Source of the DNA: Mesorhizobium sp. M1E.F.Ca.ET.045.02.1.1
Lineage (GTDB): Bacteria > Pseudomonadota > Alphaproteobacteria > Rhizobiales > Rhizobiaceae
Direction: 5' to 3'
Assembly: GCF_003952485.1 (NCBI RefSeq)
Contig: NZ_CP034447.1
Coordinates: forward strand, 682,001 to 746,000
DNA length: 64,000 nucleotides
Shown: positions 45,771 through 53,975 of the stretch, one piece after another
Position numbering within the stretch: position 1 is the first letter of the stretch
Layout of the letters: the number at the start of each line of letters is the position of its first letter
The notes under the pieces: generated by a model
Seen by the model: only the letters and a program-made list of their open reading frames with translations
The model's database searches: none
What the model was told of the DNA's origin: nothing
Made by a program: the position numbers and the translations under genes

Positions 45771-46778
45771 TCAGCCATTTCCTCCCGTCAGTTTGTTGCG
45801 CAGCACGTCAAGGCTGACGGCGATCAGAATGACCCCGCCGGTGATTGCCTGTTGGGCATAGGTGTTGATGTTCAGCAGCACGACGCCGTTGGCGATGACG
45901 CCCACCAGCGCTGCCCCGATCACGGCCCCGGTAACGCTGCCGACGCCGCCCGCAAGGCTGGCCCCGCCGATTGCCGCTGCGGCGATCACGTCCAGTTCAG
46001 AGCCGAAGCCCGACGCCGGCTCTGCCGTCAGATAACGCGAGAACCCGATGATCCCGGCCAACGAGGCGATGGTCGACGACAGCATGTAAACCGCGAGCTT
46101 GACCCGGTTTGTCTTGACCCCGCTGAGCCGGGCCGCCTGCTCGTTGCCGCCGGTGGCATAGACGTGGCGGCCAAAGCGCGTTCGCTTCATGACCAGCGCG
46201 AACAGCACCATCAAAATCAGCATGATCACAACGGGAACGGGGACAGGCCCGACGTAACCCTGCCCCAGTAGGGAAAATGCATCGGGCGTTTCGGGCGTGA
46301 CCGGGACGCCGTGCGTCACCATGTACATCATGCCACGCCCAATGCTGAGGGTTCCCAACGTGGCAATGAAGGGCGGCAGGCCGATGGCAGTGATCAAGAG
46401 CCCGTTGCTTAGACCGAAGACAATGCCCACCGCGACGCCCGCGCCAATGCTGGCGCCGGTCGAATAGCCTGCACCGAAGCACAGCGCCGTGACAAGCGAG
46501 GCAAGGCCCATCGCCGATCCGACCGACAGGTCGATGCCGCCCGTGACGATCACCATGACCATGCCAATGCTCATGATCGCGGTCAGCGAAAAAGCGCGAA
46601 AGACGCCCATGAGGTTGTTGGTGGTCAGGAAGTATGGCGTCCAAAGGCTGATGAGCGCGCCCACAATCAGCATGGCGACCAGCACGTTCACTTCGCGCAC
46701 ATGCCGCAGTTGGTAAAGGTCGTGCCAGATGCGAGCGGGCGACTTTTCCAGCGTCGCCTTGTTATCAGATACGGACAT
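45771..46778 (-). CDS. Sugar ABC transporter permease (RbsC type)
   Basis: A 335-residue inner-membrane permease with many hydrophobic segments. VNVLVAMLIVGALISLWTP is the first. The RbsC signature appears as GGIDLSVGSAMGLASLVTA near residue 88, and NEQAARLSGVKTNRVKLAVY near 215 is the conserved coupling segment. The ATG at 46778 has GGAGGAAC upstream; an earlier in-frame start at 46961 would run through the promoter. It is the first gene of the operon, divergent from the Asp/Glu racemase-like gene. A LacI-type palindrome lies 113 bp upstream. Confidence 0.93.
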   Translation of the reverse strand: MSVSDNKATLEKSPARIWHDLYQLRHVREVNVLVAMLIVGALISLWTPYFLTTNNLMGVFRAFSLTAIMSIGMVMVIVTGGIDLSVGSAMGLASLVTALCFGAGYSTGASIGAGVAVGIVFGLSNGLLITAIGLPPFIATLGTLSIGRGMMYMVTHGVPVTPETPDAFSLLGQGYVGPVPVPVVIMLILMVLFALVMKRTRFGRHVYATGGNEQAARLSGVKTNRVKLAVYMLSSTIASLAGIIGFSRYLTAEPASGFGSELDVIAAAAIGGASLAGGVGSVTGAVIGAALVGVIANGVVLLNINTYAQQAITGGVILIAVSLDVLRNKLTGGNG

Positions 46779-46890
46779 GCACGTTCCTCCGCTCGTGTTC
46801 ACCTGGGCGCGTTCGCGTATTGTGCCGGCAGGCACAGCCGCACCGTTTGGCCCAGGCAACGTCACCGGCTGCTGATCTTGACCGCGACAG

Positions 46891-46906
46891 ATGATAGCGC
46901 TGTCAT
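46891..46906. promoter_or_regulatory. Putative LacI-family operator, site 1
   Basis: ATGATAGCGCTGTCAT is a 16-bp near-perfect palindrome centred on GC|GC, the usual LacI-family form. It lies in the divergent gap between the permease (minus) and the racemase-like gene (plus). A near-identical site is at 50782. Confidence 0.6.
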
Positions 46907-47131
46907 TTCTCGCCAGCGACGAGTGGCCGTCAACCTTCATTTTGCGAATAACGGTATGCAATTTTCATCATGATCCGGGCGCTTGCGGCGAAATCCCGCT
47001 TGAAAAACGGCAAAATATCAATTTCAGTGGCGAATGCCATCCGTTGCCGGCGATGGCAGCGCTGCGATTTTGAGGCGGGAACCGCGATGAGCGTGCCTAC
47101 CAGGCCGGCTGAATCAGGGGAAAGACACCAA

Positions 47132-47815
47132 ATGCCACTGGCAAAGAGCCCCTCGACCGGCACGCTTGCAATGATACACACCGTTCCGGGGCTGATCCCG
47201 GTGCTCGAACCGCTGGCGCGGCAAAACCTGCCCTGCTGGGCGACGTTCAACATGCTGGACGAAAGCCTGCTACGCATCACGATCCGCGAAGGCGGCCTGT
47301 CGGCAGCGACGATGCGCCGCCTGACCTGCATGGTCTGGTCGGCGGTGGACGCGGGCGCGGATGCGGTCGTCGTCACCTGTTCGTCGCTTGGTCCGGCGAT
47401 CGAGGCTGCACGCCTGCTCTGCCCGGTGCCGCTGTTCCGCATCGATGAAGGCATGGCGATCGAGGCAGTCGGAACCGGCCGGCGCATCGGGGTGCTGGCC
47501 ACGCTGCGCACCACGCTTGACCCGACAACCAATCTGATCAGGTGCACCGCTGACCGGCTTGGGCACGATTGCGCCATCACCAGCGTCCTGTCCGAAGGCG
47601 CCTTCGACCGGTTGTCGCAAGGCGACGCTGAAGGACATGATCGCATGGTGGCGCAAAGCCTGCGTGACCTCGCCCCGCAAGTGGACGTGATACTGCTGGC
47701 CCAAGCCTCTATGGCGCGGGTGCTGCCATCGGTGCGGGAGGTGATGGGCACCCTGCCCGTTCTGACCAGCCCTGAAATCGGCATGCGTCATCTGCGCAAG
47801 GCCCTGACTGCTTGA
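47132..47815 (+). CDS. Aspartate/glutamate racemase family protein
   Basis: About 227 residues of the Asp/Glu/hydantoin racemase fold. TLAMIHTVPGLIPVLEPLAR at the N-terminus, the first catalytic-type Cys in VVVTCSSLGPAIEAA near residue 90. The second conserved position reads ILLAQASMARVL near 190 with Ala-Gln-Ala in place of the usual Cys, so a two-base racemase mechanism is doubtful. GGGGAAAG supports the ATG at 47132; an ATG at 47087 is an alternative. It leads the plus-strand pair with the aldo/keto reductase 22 bp downstream. It may act on a sugar-acid derivative in this cluster. Confidence 0.8.
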   Translation: MPLAKSPSTGTLAMIHTVPGLIPVLEPLARQNLPCWATFNMLDESLLRITIREGGLSAATMRRLTCMVWSAVDAGADAVVVTCSSLGPAIEAARLLCPVPLFRIDEGMAIEAVGTGRRIGVLATLRTTLDPTTNLIRCTADRLGHDCAITSVLSEGAFDRLSQGDAEGHDRMVAQSLRDLAPQVDVILLAQASMARVLPSVREVMGTLPVLTSPEIGMRHLRKALTA

Positions 47816-47837
47816 CCAACCGAAAATGGAAGAAGTG

Positions 47838-48893
47838 ATGGAATACAGAACACTTGGCCGCTCTGGCCTGAAGGTGTCCGTCCTGACGATGGGAACATTT
47901 ACATTTGGCGGCACCGGCCCCTTTGCGATGGTGGGCCAGCAAGGGGTGCGAGAAGCACGTCAGCTTGTTGATCTGTGCATCGACGCGGGCGTCAACCTGT
48001 TCGACACCTCGAACATGTATTCGAACGGCCTCTCAGAGGAAATTCTGGGCGAGGTGCTGGACGGGAGGCGCGACCAGGTGCTGATTTCGTCCAAGGCGCG
48101 GATGCGCACCGGCACCGGCCCCAACGACGAAGGCGCGTCACGCTTTCACCTGATCCGTGAATGCGAACGCAGCCTGAAACGCCTGCGCACCGATCGCATC
48201 GACATCTATTATATCCACGAATGGGACGGCACGACCCCGGTCGAGGAAAAGATGGCCGCGCTGGATACACTCGTCCAGCAGGGCAAGGTGCGTTACGTCG
48301 GCTGCTCGAACTATTCCGGCTGGCACATCATGAAATCGCTTGCCATCAGCGACCGCGACCGCCGCCCCCGCTTTGTCACCCAACAGATCCACTACACTCT
48401 CGAGGCGCGCGAGGCGGAGTACGAGTTGCTGCCGATTTCCGTCGATCAGGGGCTCGGCGTTCTGGTTTGGAGCCCACTTGCCGCTGGCCTGCTGTCGGGG
48501 AAGCACCGGCGTGGTATCGCCACGCCGGAAGGTTCCCGCCAGTCCGCAGGCTGGACGGAGCCGCCGATCCGCGACCCGGAAAGGTTGTGGAACATCGTGG
48601 ATGTCCTGGTGGAAATCGGCGATGCGCATGGGGTGTCGGCTGCGCAGGTAGCGCTGGCCTGGCTGCTAAAGCGTCCCGGCGTGTCTTCGCTGGTGATCGG
48701 GGGCCGGAACGAGGCCCAATTCCGCGATAACTTCGCCGCCGTCAGCCTGCGCCTGTCGGATGAGGAACGCGCCCGCCTGACAGCGGCCAGCACCATTCCG
48801 CTGATCTACCCCTATTGGCACCAGCGCAACTTTGCCAAGGATCGTTTCTGCGAAGCCGACCTGGCCCTGCACCGACACTTTGCCGAAGAGTGA
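47838..48893 (+). CDS. Aldo/keto reductase
   Basis: A 351-residue NADPH-dependent (beta/alpha)8 barrel. The catalytic tetrad is visible: Asp and Tyr in NLFDTSNMYSNGLSE near residue 55, Lys in LISSKARMR near 83, His in IYYIHEWDG near 127. The GVSSLVIGGRNEAQF segment near 285 is the family's cofactor-binding end. An ATG at 47838 with GGAAG five bases upstream is preferred over one 12 bases earlier. It likely interconverts an aldehyde or ketone and its alcohol, for example a tetrose or a lactol feeding the acid-sugar path. A palindromic repeat lies just downstream. Confidence 0.9.
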   Translation: MEYRTLGRSGLKVSVLTMGTFTFGGTGPFAMVGQQGVREARQLVDLCIDAGVNLFDTSNMYSNGLSEEILGEVLDGRRDQVLISSKARMRTGTGPNDEGASRFHLIRECERSLKRLRTDRIDIYYIHEWDGTTPVEEKMAALDTLVQQGKVRYVGCSNYSGWHIMKSLAISDRDRRPRFVTQQIHYTLEAREAEYELLPISVDQGLGVLVWSPLAAGLLSGKHRRGIATPEGSRQSAGWTEPPIRDPERLWNIVDVLVEIGDAHGVSAAQVALAWLLKRPGVSSLVIGGRNEAQFRDNFAAVSLRLSDEERARLTAASTIPLIYPYWHQRNFAKDRFCEADLALHRHFAEE

Positions 48894-48922
48894 CAAGCTT
48901 GCGCCCGGTCGCACCGCCTTGA

Positions 48923-49020
48923 TGCGTGTCGCTCAAAAGTGCGCAGCGTTTCGGGCGACATGCGTCAAAACAAAGGCTTAAAGCGCGTCGCCTGAATCCG
49001 TTTCGTCGCGACGCGCTTTA
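48923..49020. repeat. Rhizobial palindromic intergenic repeat, copy 2 (overlaps the end of otnI)
   Basis: The first stem-loop is TGCGTGTCGC ... GCGACATGCG at 48923-48966, matching copy 1 at 12796. It is followed by CAAAGGCTTAAAGCGCG and a second palindrome, TAAAGCGCGTCG (48979-48990) with CGACGCGCTTTA (49009-49020), perfect over 12 bp. The second palindrome forms the last codons and stop of otnI. From memory, this two-part arrangement is a frequent element in Mesorhizobium-type genomes. Confidence 0.7.
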
Positions 49021-49787
49021 GCATAAGCTGTCAGCCAGCCCAGGCCAGCCACAGTTTCGCCCGCAGGGCGATACTCCAAGCCCACGAAACCGTCATACTT
49101 CAGCGCGTCCAGCTCGCGCAGGATGCGGGCATCGTCCAATTCTCCCGTGCCCGGTTCGTTGCGCAGCGGCACGGCAGCGATCTGCACATGGCCAATAATC
49201 GGCATTAGTTCGCGCAGGCCGGTCAGTACATCGCCGTGGATGATCTGACGGTGGTAGATGTCGAATTGCAGCTTGAGGTTCGGCAGACCCATCTCGGCGA
49301 TTAGATCGGCTGCCTGATTGAAATCGTTCAAGAAATACCCCGGCATGTCGCGCGGATTGATCGGTTCGATCAATACGTCGAGCCCCCTCGCTCCTGCCGC
49401 GTCGCACAGATAGGCGAGCGACGCGCGATAGGTTTTATGCGCGACAGGGTCCGCCCTGTCGGCAAGCCCGCTCATGACATGGACGCGGCCCACGCCGGTT
49501 GCCGACGCATAGGCCAGCGCCGTCCAGACCGAAGCGCGAAAGTCGTCCTGCCGATCCGGCAGTGCCGCAAGCCCACGCTCGCCGGCGCCCCAGTTTCCCG
49601 GCGGCAGGTTGAACAGCGCCTGCGTCACGCCGTTCCGCCGCAAGGCATCAGCGATGCGATGCGCATCGAACGCACAAGGGAACAGATATTCGACCGCGTC
49701 AAAGCCCGCCCCGGCGGCAGCAGCGAAGCGATCCATGAACCCGACCTCGTTGAACATCATGGTCAGGTTTGCGGCAAAACGCGGCAC
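48978..49787 (-). CDS. otnI: 2-oxo-tetronate isomerase (hydroxypyruvate isomerase family)
   Basis: A 269-residue TIM-barrel sugar isomerase. RFAANLTMMFNEVGFMDRF at the N-terminus, EYLFPCAF near residue 33, LIEPINPRDMPGYFL near 138 and LQFDIYHRQIIHGD near 174, which carry the usual metal ligands Glu, Asp and His; GYEYRP-like GLEYRPAGET follows. It converts 2-oxo-tetronate to 3-oxo-tetronate in the L-threonate path. It begins with GTG after GGAGGACTGATC, 2 bp after ltnD. The last 13 codons (KARRDETDSGDAL) come from a palindromic repeat, so the original C-terminus has been replaced or extended. Confidence 0.9.
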   Translation of the reverse strand: MPRFAANLTMMFNEVGFMDRFAAAAGAGFDAVEYLFPCAFDAHRIADALRRNGVTQALFNLPPGNWGAGERGLAALPDRQDDFRASVWTALAYASATGVGRVHVMSGLADRADPVAHKTYRASLAYLCDAAGARGLDVLIEPINPRDMPGYFLNDFNQAADLIAEMGLPNLKLQFDIYHRQIIHGDVLTGLRELMPIIGHVQIAAVPLRNEPGTGELDDARILRELDALKYDGFVGLEYRPAGETVAGLGWLTAYAKARRDETDSGDAL

Positions 49788-49789
49788 GA

Positions 49790-50704
49790 TCAGTCCTCCA
49801 TTCCGGGCAATTGCAGCCCGGCAATGCCCGCGATCATCCGCGCGACAGAGGCATCGTCATCCCGGCCCATTCCGGCGGCAGCCGTCATCACGAACATCTG
49901 CAAGGCCATCGAGGCGATCGGAGTCGGGAACTTCATCTCCCGTCCGATATCGGCCACGATTCCCAGGTCCTTGGTAAAGATGTCGACCGCGCTGCGCGGC
50001 GCGTAGTCGCCATCAAGGATGTGCGGAACGCGGTTTTCGAACATCCAGGAATTACCCGCCGATGCGGTTATCACCTCGTAAACCCTGGCGATGTCCAGAT
50101 CCATCGCCTTGGCGAAGGTGATCGCTTCGCAGGCGGCGGCGATATGGACACCGGCAAGCAGCTGGTTCACGATCTTGAACGCTGCGCCGGTTCCGGGCTT
50201 TTCTCCTAACTCGTAAACCTTGGAGGCGATGCAATCCAGAACCGGTCGGGCATGCGCAATGCCGGCGGGCGCGCCCGATGCCATGATGGTCAGTTCGCCG
50301 GAGGCGGCGCGCGTCGCGCCGCCGCTGACCGGCGCGTCGACGTAGTTCAGGCCCAGCGCTTCGGCACGGATCGCGAAATCGCGGGCGGCACCGGGGGACA
50401 TTGTCGCGCAGGACAGTATCGTGCCGCCGGAGGCCAGTGCGGCGGCCGCGCCCTCTGCACCGTAAAGCACCGTTTCAGTCTGGGCTGCGTTTACCACCAG
50501 GCAGATGGCGACGTCTGCGTCTTTGGCTGCCGCACCCGGACTGTCGGCGGTCTTGCCGCCAAGGGCCGAAAACCGCGCCATCGCATCGGCGCTCACGTCA
50601 AACCCCGTGACATCGAAACCATCACGCAGCAGCGTGGCGGCCACCCCGAATCCCATCGACCCCAAGCCGATCACACAGACTCTCAGATCGGACTTGCTGT
50701 TCAT
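49790..50704 (-). CDS. ltnD: L-threonate dehydrogenase
   Basis: A 304-residue beta-hydroxyacid dehydrogenase. NAD motif VCVIGLGSMGFGVAATLL near residue 10, substrate motif YVDAPVSGGATRAASGEL near 120, and catalytic Lys in GAAFKIVNQLLAGVHIA near 172. It oxidises L-threonate at C2 to 2-oxo-tetronate, the first step of the four-carbon acid-sugar route. The family alone includes 3-hydroxyisobutyrate and tartronate semialdehyde enzymes; the direct neighbours otnI and otnK decide the assignment. It is divergent from otnK across 227 bp containing a LacI-type operator. Confidence 0.88.
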   Translation of the reverse strand: MNSKSDLRVCVIGLGSMGFGVAATLLRDGFDVTGFDVSADAMARFSALGGKTADSPGAAAKDADVAICLVVNAAQTETVLYGAEGAAAALASGGTILSCATMSPGAARDFAIRAEALGLNYVDAPVSGGATRAASGELTIMASGAPAGIAHARPVLDCIASKVYELGEKPGTGAAFKIVNQLLAGVHIAAACEAITFAKAMDLDIARVYEVITASAGNSWMFENRVPHILDGDYAPRSAVDIFTKDLGIVADIGREMKFPTPIASMALQMFVMTAAAGMGRDDDASVARMIAGIAGLQLPGMED

Positions 50705-50767
50705 GTCAGAACCTCGGTTTCAGGATGTTTGGCATAATTGCCGGTTGAGTTTGGGCCCGATCTTGTG

Positions 50768-50797
50768 TTGACAACGCGCGAATGATAGCGTTGCCAT
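50768..50797 (+). promoter_or_regulatory. otnK promoter with putative LacI-family operator, site 2
   Basis: A TTGACA -35-like box at 50768-50773 is followed by ATGATAGCGTTGCCAT at 50782-50797, which covers the region where a -10 would fall. The site differs from site 1 (46891) at two of 16 positions. Binding there would block RNA polymerase directly. Confidence 0.55.
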
Positions 50798-50931
50798 TGC
50801 TTGGTTAGCCTAGGACCGGAACGAAAAGCAAGTCCCTCGTTTCGCATAGCAGTCAGGCGCTGCAGGCCCGACGATCGCCCGGAGCAGCGCGGCACAATGT
50901 TGCCCGTTCACAGAGGAAAAGGACCAGAATC

Positions 50932-52215
50932 TTGTTGATTGGCGCAGTTGCAGACGACATCACGGGCGCCACCGATCTTTGCCTGATGCTGTCACGCGAA
51001 GGTCTGCGGACGGTTCAGGTCATGGGTATTCCTTCACCGGGTGCCGCCCTGCCAGATGTCGACGCGGTTGTCATCGCATTGAAATCACGATCAATTCCCG
51101 CAGATGATGCCATGGCGATGTCGGTTTCCGCCCTTAGCGTACTTCTGGAACACGGGGCTCAGCAGATCCTGTTCAAATACTGTTCGACCTTCGATTCAAC
51201 CGATGACGGAAACATCGGCCCGGTGGCCGAGGCGCTGATGGAAGAGATGGGTGTCGAGTTGACCATCGCCTGCCCATCCTTTCCCGCGGCAGGGCGCACA
51301 ACCTACCAGGGGCATCTTTTTGTCGGCAGCCAATTGCTGTCGGACAGCCCACTGAAGGATCATCCGCTGAACCCGATGCACGACTCCAATCTCGTGCGCG
51401 TGCTGTCGCGACAGACAGCGCTGCCAGTGGGGCTGGTGGACATCGGGACGGTCAGGCAGGGTGCCGATGCCGTGCGTGCGGCCTTCGCCCGGCAACGCGC
51501 AGCGGGAAAGCGCATCCTGATCCTCGATACGCTTGCCGATGCGGATCTGCGCACGATCGGTGCCGCATGCGCCGATATGAAGCTGGTTACCGGCGGATCG
51601 GGGATTGCTCTCGGCCTCGCCGCGAATTTCGTGCAGGCGGGCAAGGTGGCTCTTCGCCCCGCAACGACCCGAATGCCCGCGCCTGCGGGCCGCGCCATCA
51701 TATTGGCAGGTTCCTGTTCGGTGGCGACCCGTGACCAGATCGCGACCGCACAGGCTGCTGGCCTGCCGACGCTACCATTGAATGTCGCGGCCCTCGCCGA
51801 TGGTCGCCAGACCGCCGCGCAGGTGGCGGAATGGGCGATCAGGCAGCCAAAAACCACAACGCCCGTGATCTACTCCAGCACCACCCCGGAGGCGCTGCAA
51901 GCCATCCAACGGTGCATGGGCCAGCATGAGTCCGGCGCACTGGTTGAAGAATCGCTGGCCCGTGTTGCTGCCTTGTTGCGGGATGCAGGCTTCCGCCGGT
52001 TTCTGATCGCAGGCGGGGAAACGTCCGGCGCAGTCGTCGCCTCACTGGGGGTGACGATGCTGGAAATCGGCCCAGAGATCGACCCCGGCGTGCCGTGGAC
52101 CCGCAGCATCGGTTCGCCGAGCCTGGCGCTTGCGCTGAAATCCGGCAACTTCGGCGCTCCCGATTTCTTTCTGAAGGCCTGGGGCCTGCTTGAGTTGGAT
52201 CCTGCACATGTCTAA
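50932..52215 (+). CDS. otnK: 3-oxo-tetronate kinase
   Basis: A 427-residue four-carbon acid sugar kinase (formerly DUF1537). The N-terminal substrate domain begins LIGAVADDITGATDLCLML, the family hallmark, with YCSTFDSTDDGNIGPV near residue 83 and ACPSFPAAGRTTYQGHLFVG near 112. The C-terminal nucleotide domain has GGSGIALGLAANF and LIAGGETSGAVVASLG near 362. It phosphorylates 3-oxo-tetronate to the 4-phosphate. It starts with TTG after a GAGGAAAAGG stretch. The downstream otnC start lies inside its last codons (8 bp overlap). Confidence 0.92.
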   Translation: MLIGAVADDITGATDLCLMLSREGLRTVQVMGIPSPGAALPDVDAVVIALKSRSIPADDAMAMSVSALSVLLEHGAQQILFKYCSTFDSTDDGNIGPVAEALMEEMGVELTIACPSFPAAGRTTYQGHLFVGSQLLSDSPLKDHPLNPMHDSNLVRVLSRQTALPVGLVDIGTVRQGADAVRAAFARQRAAGKRILILDTLADADLRTIGAACADMKLVTGGSGIALGLAANFVQAGKVALRPATTRMPAPAGRAIILAGSCSVATRDQIATAQAAGLPTLPLNVAALADGRQTAAQVAEWAIRQPKTTTPVIYSSTTPEALQAIQRCMGQHESGALVEESLARVAALLRDAGFRRFLIAGGETSGAVVASLGVTMLEIGPEIDPGVPWTRSIGSPSLALALKSGNFGAPDFFLKAWGLLELDPAHV

Positions 52216-52849
52216 TGAAACCCGCGCCCGGGATGAAATTTGTCGCGTCGGTGCCTCGCTCTTCGACCGCGGGCTGACGGCAGGATCGAGCGGCAACATC
52301 TCGGTCAGGCTGCCCGATGGCGGCTGGCTGATGACGCCGACAAACGTGTCTATGGGATCGCTCGACCCCGCACGCCTGTCGCGGTTCGATGCGCAGGGGC
52401 GACTGTTGTCGGGCGACGCGCCGACGAAAGAGGCGTTTTTGCATTTTTCGATGTATGGCGAACGCGCCGATGCGGGGGCCGTGGTGCATCTGCACTCCAG
52501 CCACGCCACTGCCGTCAGCATCCTTCGCGACATCGATCCGCAGGATGTACTGCCCGCCCTGACCGCCTATTATGTGATGCGGGTCGGACGCCTGCCTCTG
52601 GTGCCCTATTTCGCGCCCGGCGACCCCGACCTGGCCCATGCGGTCAAGGCCCTTGCCAGCCGTCACCATGCGGTTCTGCTAGCCAATCACGGCCCCGTCG
52701 TGGCTGGCACCACGCTGGCCAATGCCCAGTATGCGACCGAAGAGCTGGAAGAGACGGCCAAGCTTTTCCTTATGCTGCAGAACCACGTCCTGCGCTCGCT
52801 GACCCCAGAGCAGGTGGCTGACCTGCGCGTGCGCTTCAACCTTCCCTGA
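52208..52849 (+). CDS. otnC: 3-oxo-tetronate 4-phosphate decarboxylase (class II aldolase family)
   Basis: A 213-residue class II aldolase/adducin fold protein. TAGSSGNISVRLP near residue 25 is the phosphate-binding loop, and metal His residues are in VVHLHSSHATAV near 93 and LLANHGPVV near 158. It decarboxylates 3-oxo-tetronate 4-phosphate to dihydroxyacetone phosphate, linking the pathway to glycolysis. The ATG at 52208 overlaps otnK; another in-frame ATG at 52190 is possible. Position directly after otnK fixes the assignment over L-fuculose-phosphate aldolase. Confidence 0.9.
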   Translation: MSNETRARDEICRVGASLFDRGLTAGSSGNISVRLPDGGWLMTPTNVSMGSLDPARLSRFDAQGRLLSGDAPTKEAFLHFSMYGERADAGAVVHLHSSHATAVSILRDIDPQDVLPALTAYYVMRVGRLPLVPYFAPGDPDLAHAVKALASRHHAVLLANHGPVVAGTTLANAQYATEELEETAKLFLMLQNHVLRSLTPEQVADLRVRFNLP

Positions 52850-52870
52850 CCAGCCAAGATCGCAAAGACA

Positions 52871-53794
52871 ATGACACAGACAAACGAGATGGCACAGACA
52901 ATGACACAGACAAATGAGAAGATCGGTTTCATCGGCATCGGTCTGATGGGCCATGGTATGGCGAAGAACATTGTCGAAAAGGGCTTTCCATTAACCGTGG
53001 TCGCGCACCGCAACCGCGGACCGGTCGAAGATCTTGTATCGCGGGGCGCGGTCGAAGCGGCCTCGATGGAGGAGATGGCGCGCGATTGTACCATCATCTT
53101 CCTGTGCCTGACCGGATCGCCCGAAGTGGCTGCGGCAATTGCGGCACTGAAGTCCGGCCTTCAGGCGGGCAGCGTGATCGTCGATTGTTCCACTAGTGAT
53201 CCGACGGTCACCCAGCGCCTTGCTGTGGAACTGGCCGTGGTCGGCGTGCATTTCGCCGATGCGCCCCTCAGCCGCACCCCGAAAGAAGCGTGGGCGGGAA
53301 CGCTCGATTGTATGATTGGGGCCAAGGCGGACATCTTCGCCAGGGTTCAGCCGGTTATTGCGACATGGGCTGCCAAGATCGTGCATATCGGCGGGGTCGG
53401 CGATGGCCACCGGATGAAGCTTTTGAACAACTTCCTCTCGCTTGGCTATGCCGCGCTTTATTCCGAGGCGCTCGCGCTGTCGCGCAAGGTCGGCATTCCG
53501 GTGGCCGAGTTCGACAAGGTGATCCGCGGCGGGCGTATGGATTGCGGTTTTTACCAGACCTTCATGGGCTATGCGCTGGAAGGCGACCGCGAGGCGCATA
53601 AGTTCAGCCTTAGCAACGCCTACAAGGACATGCGTTATGTCGAATCGATGGCGAATGCCGCCACGGTAACCACGACAATGGCCAGCGCCGTGAAGAACTC
53701 TTTCGCAGTGGCAATGGCGAATGGTGGGAACGGGGCTGCTGATTACGTGCCCCACTTGTCCGATTTCATCGCGCGGGCAAACGGGATCGAATAG
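52871..53794 (+). CDS. NAD(P)-dependent beta-hydroxyacid dehydrogenase
   Basis: A 307-residue member of the 3-hydroxyisobutyrate dehydrogenase family. NAD motif IGFIGIGLMGHGMAKNIVEKG near residue 18, VIVDCSTSDPTVTQRL near 97, FADAPLSRTPKEAWAGTL (substrate region) near 122, and catalytic Lys in GHRMKLLNNFLSLGYAALY near 178. The N-terminus MTQTNEMAQTMTQTNEK reflects a short tandem DNA duplication, so ATG at 52871 and 52901 are both plausible starts. It is the last gene of the otnK operon. It may be a second tetronate or glycerate-type dehydrogenase. Confidence 0.9.
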   Translation: MTQTNEMAQTMTQTNEKIGFIGIGLMGHGMAKNIVEKGFPLTVVAHRNRGPVEDLVSRGAVEAASMEEMARDCTIIFLCLTGSPEVAAAIAALKSGLQAGSVIVDCSTSDPTVTQRLAVELAVVGVHFADAPLSRTPKEAWAGTLDCMIGAKADIFARVQPVIATWAAKIVHIGGVGDGHRMKLLNNFLSLGYAALYSEALALSRKVGIPVAEFDKVIRGGRMDCGFYQTFMGYALEGDREAHKFSLSNAYKDMRYVESMANAATVTTTMASAVKNSFAVAMANGGNGAADYVPHLSDFIARANGIE

Positions 53795-53975
53795 CCGCAT
53801 GGCCGCCCCGCGGATGCCGCGGTGCGCTGGGGTTAGAGGATTCAATACTCGAGGGGAGTCTTGGGGCACCGGCGCCCTATTCAAAATCTACATCACGTTA
53901 TAGAGAAAAGACATTGGCCCCCCTGCCCGTGCAAGCCCTAACCTGGATCAGAATCAGCGGAACATCAGGTGCATC

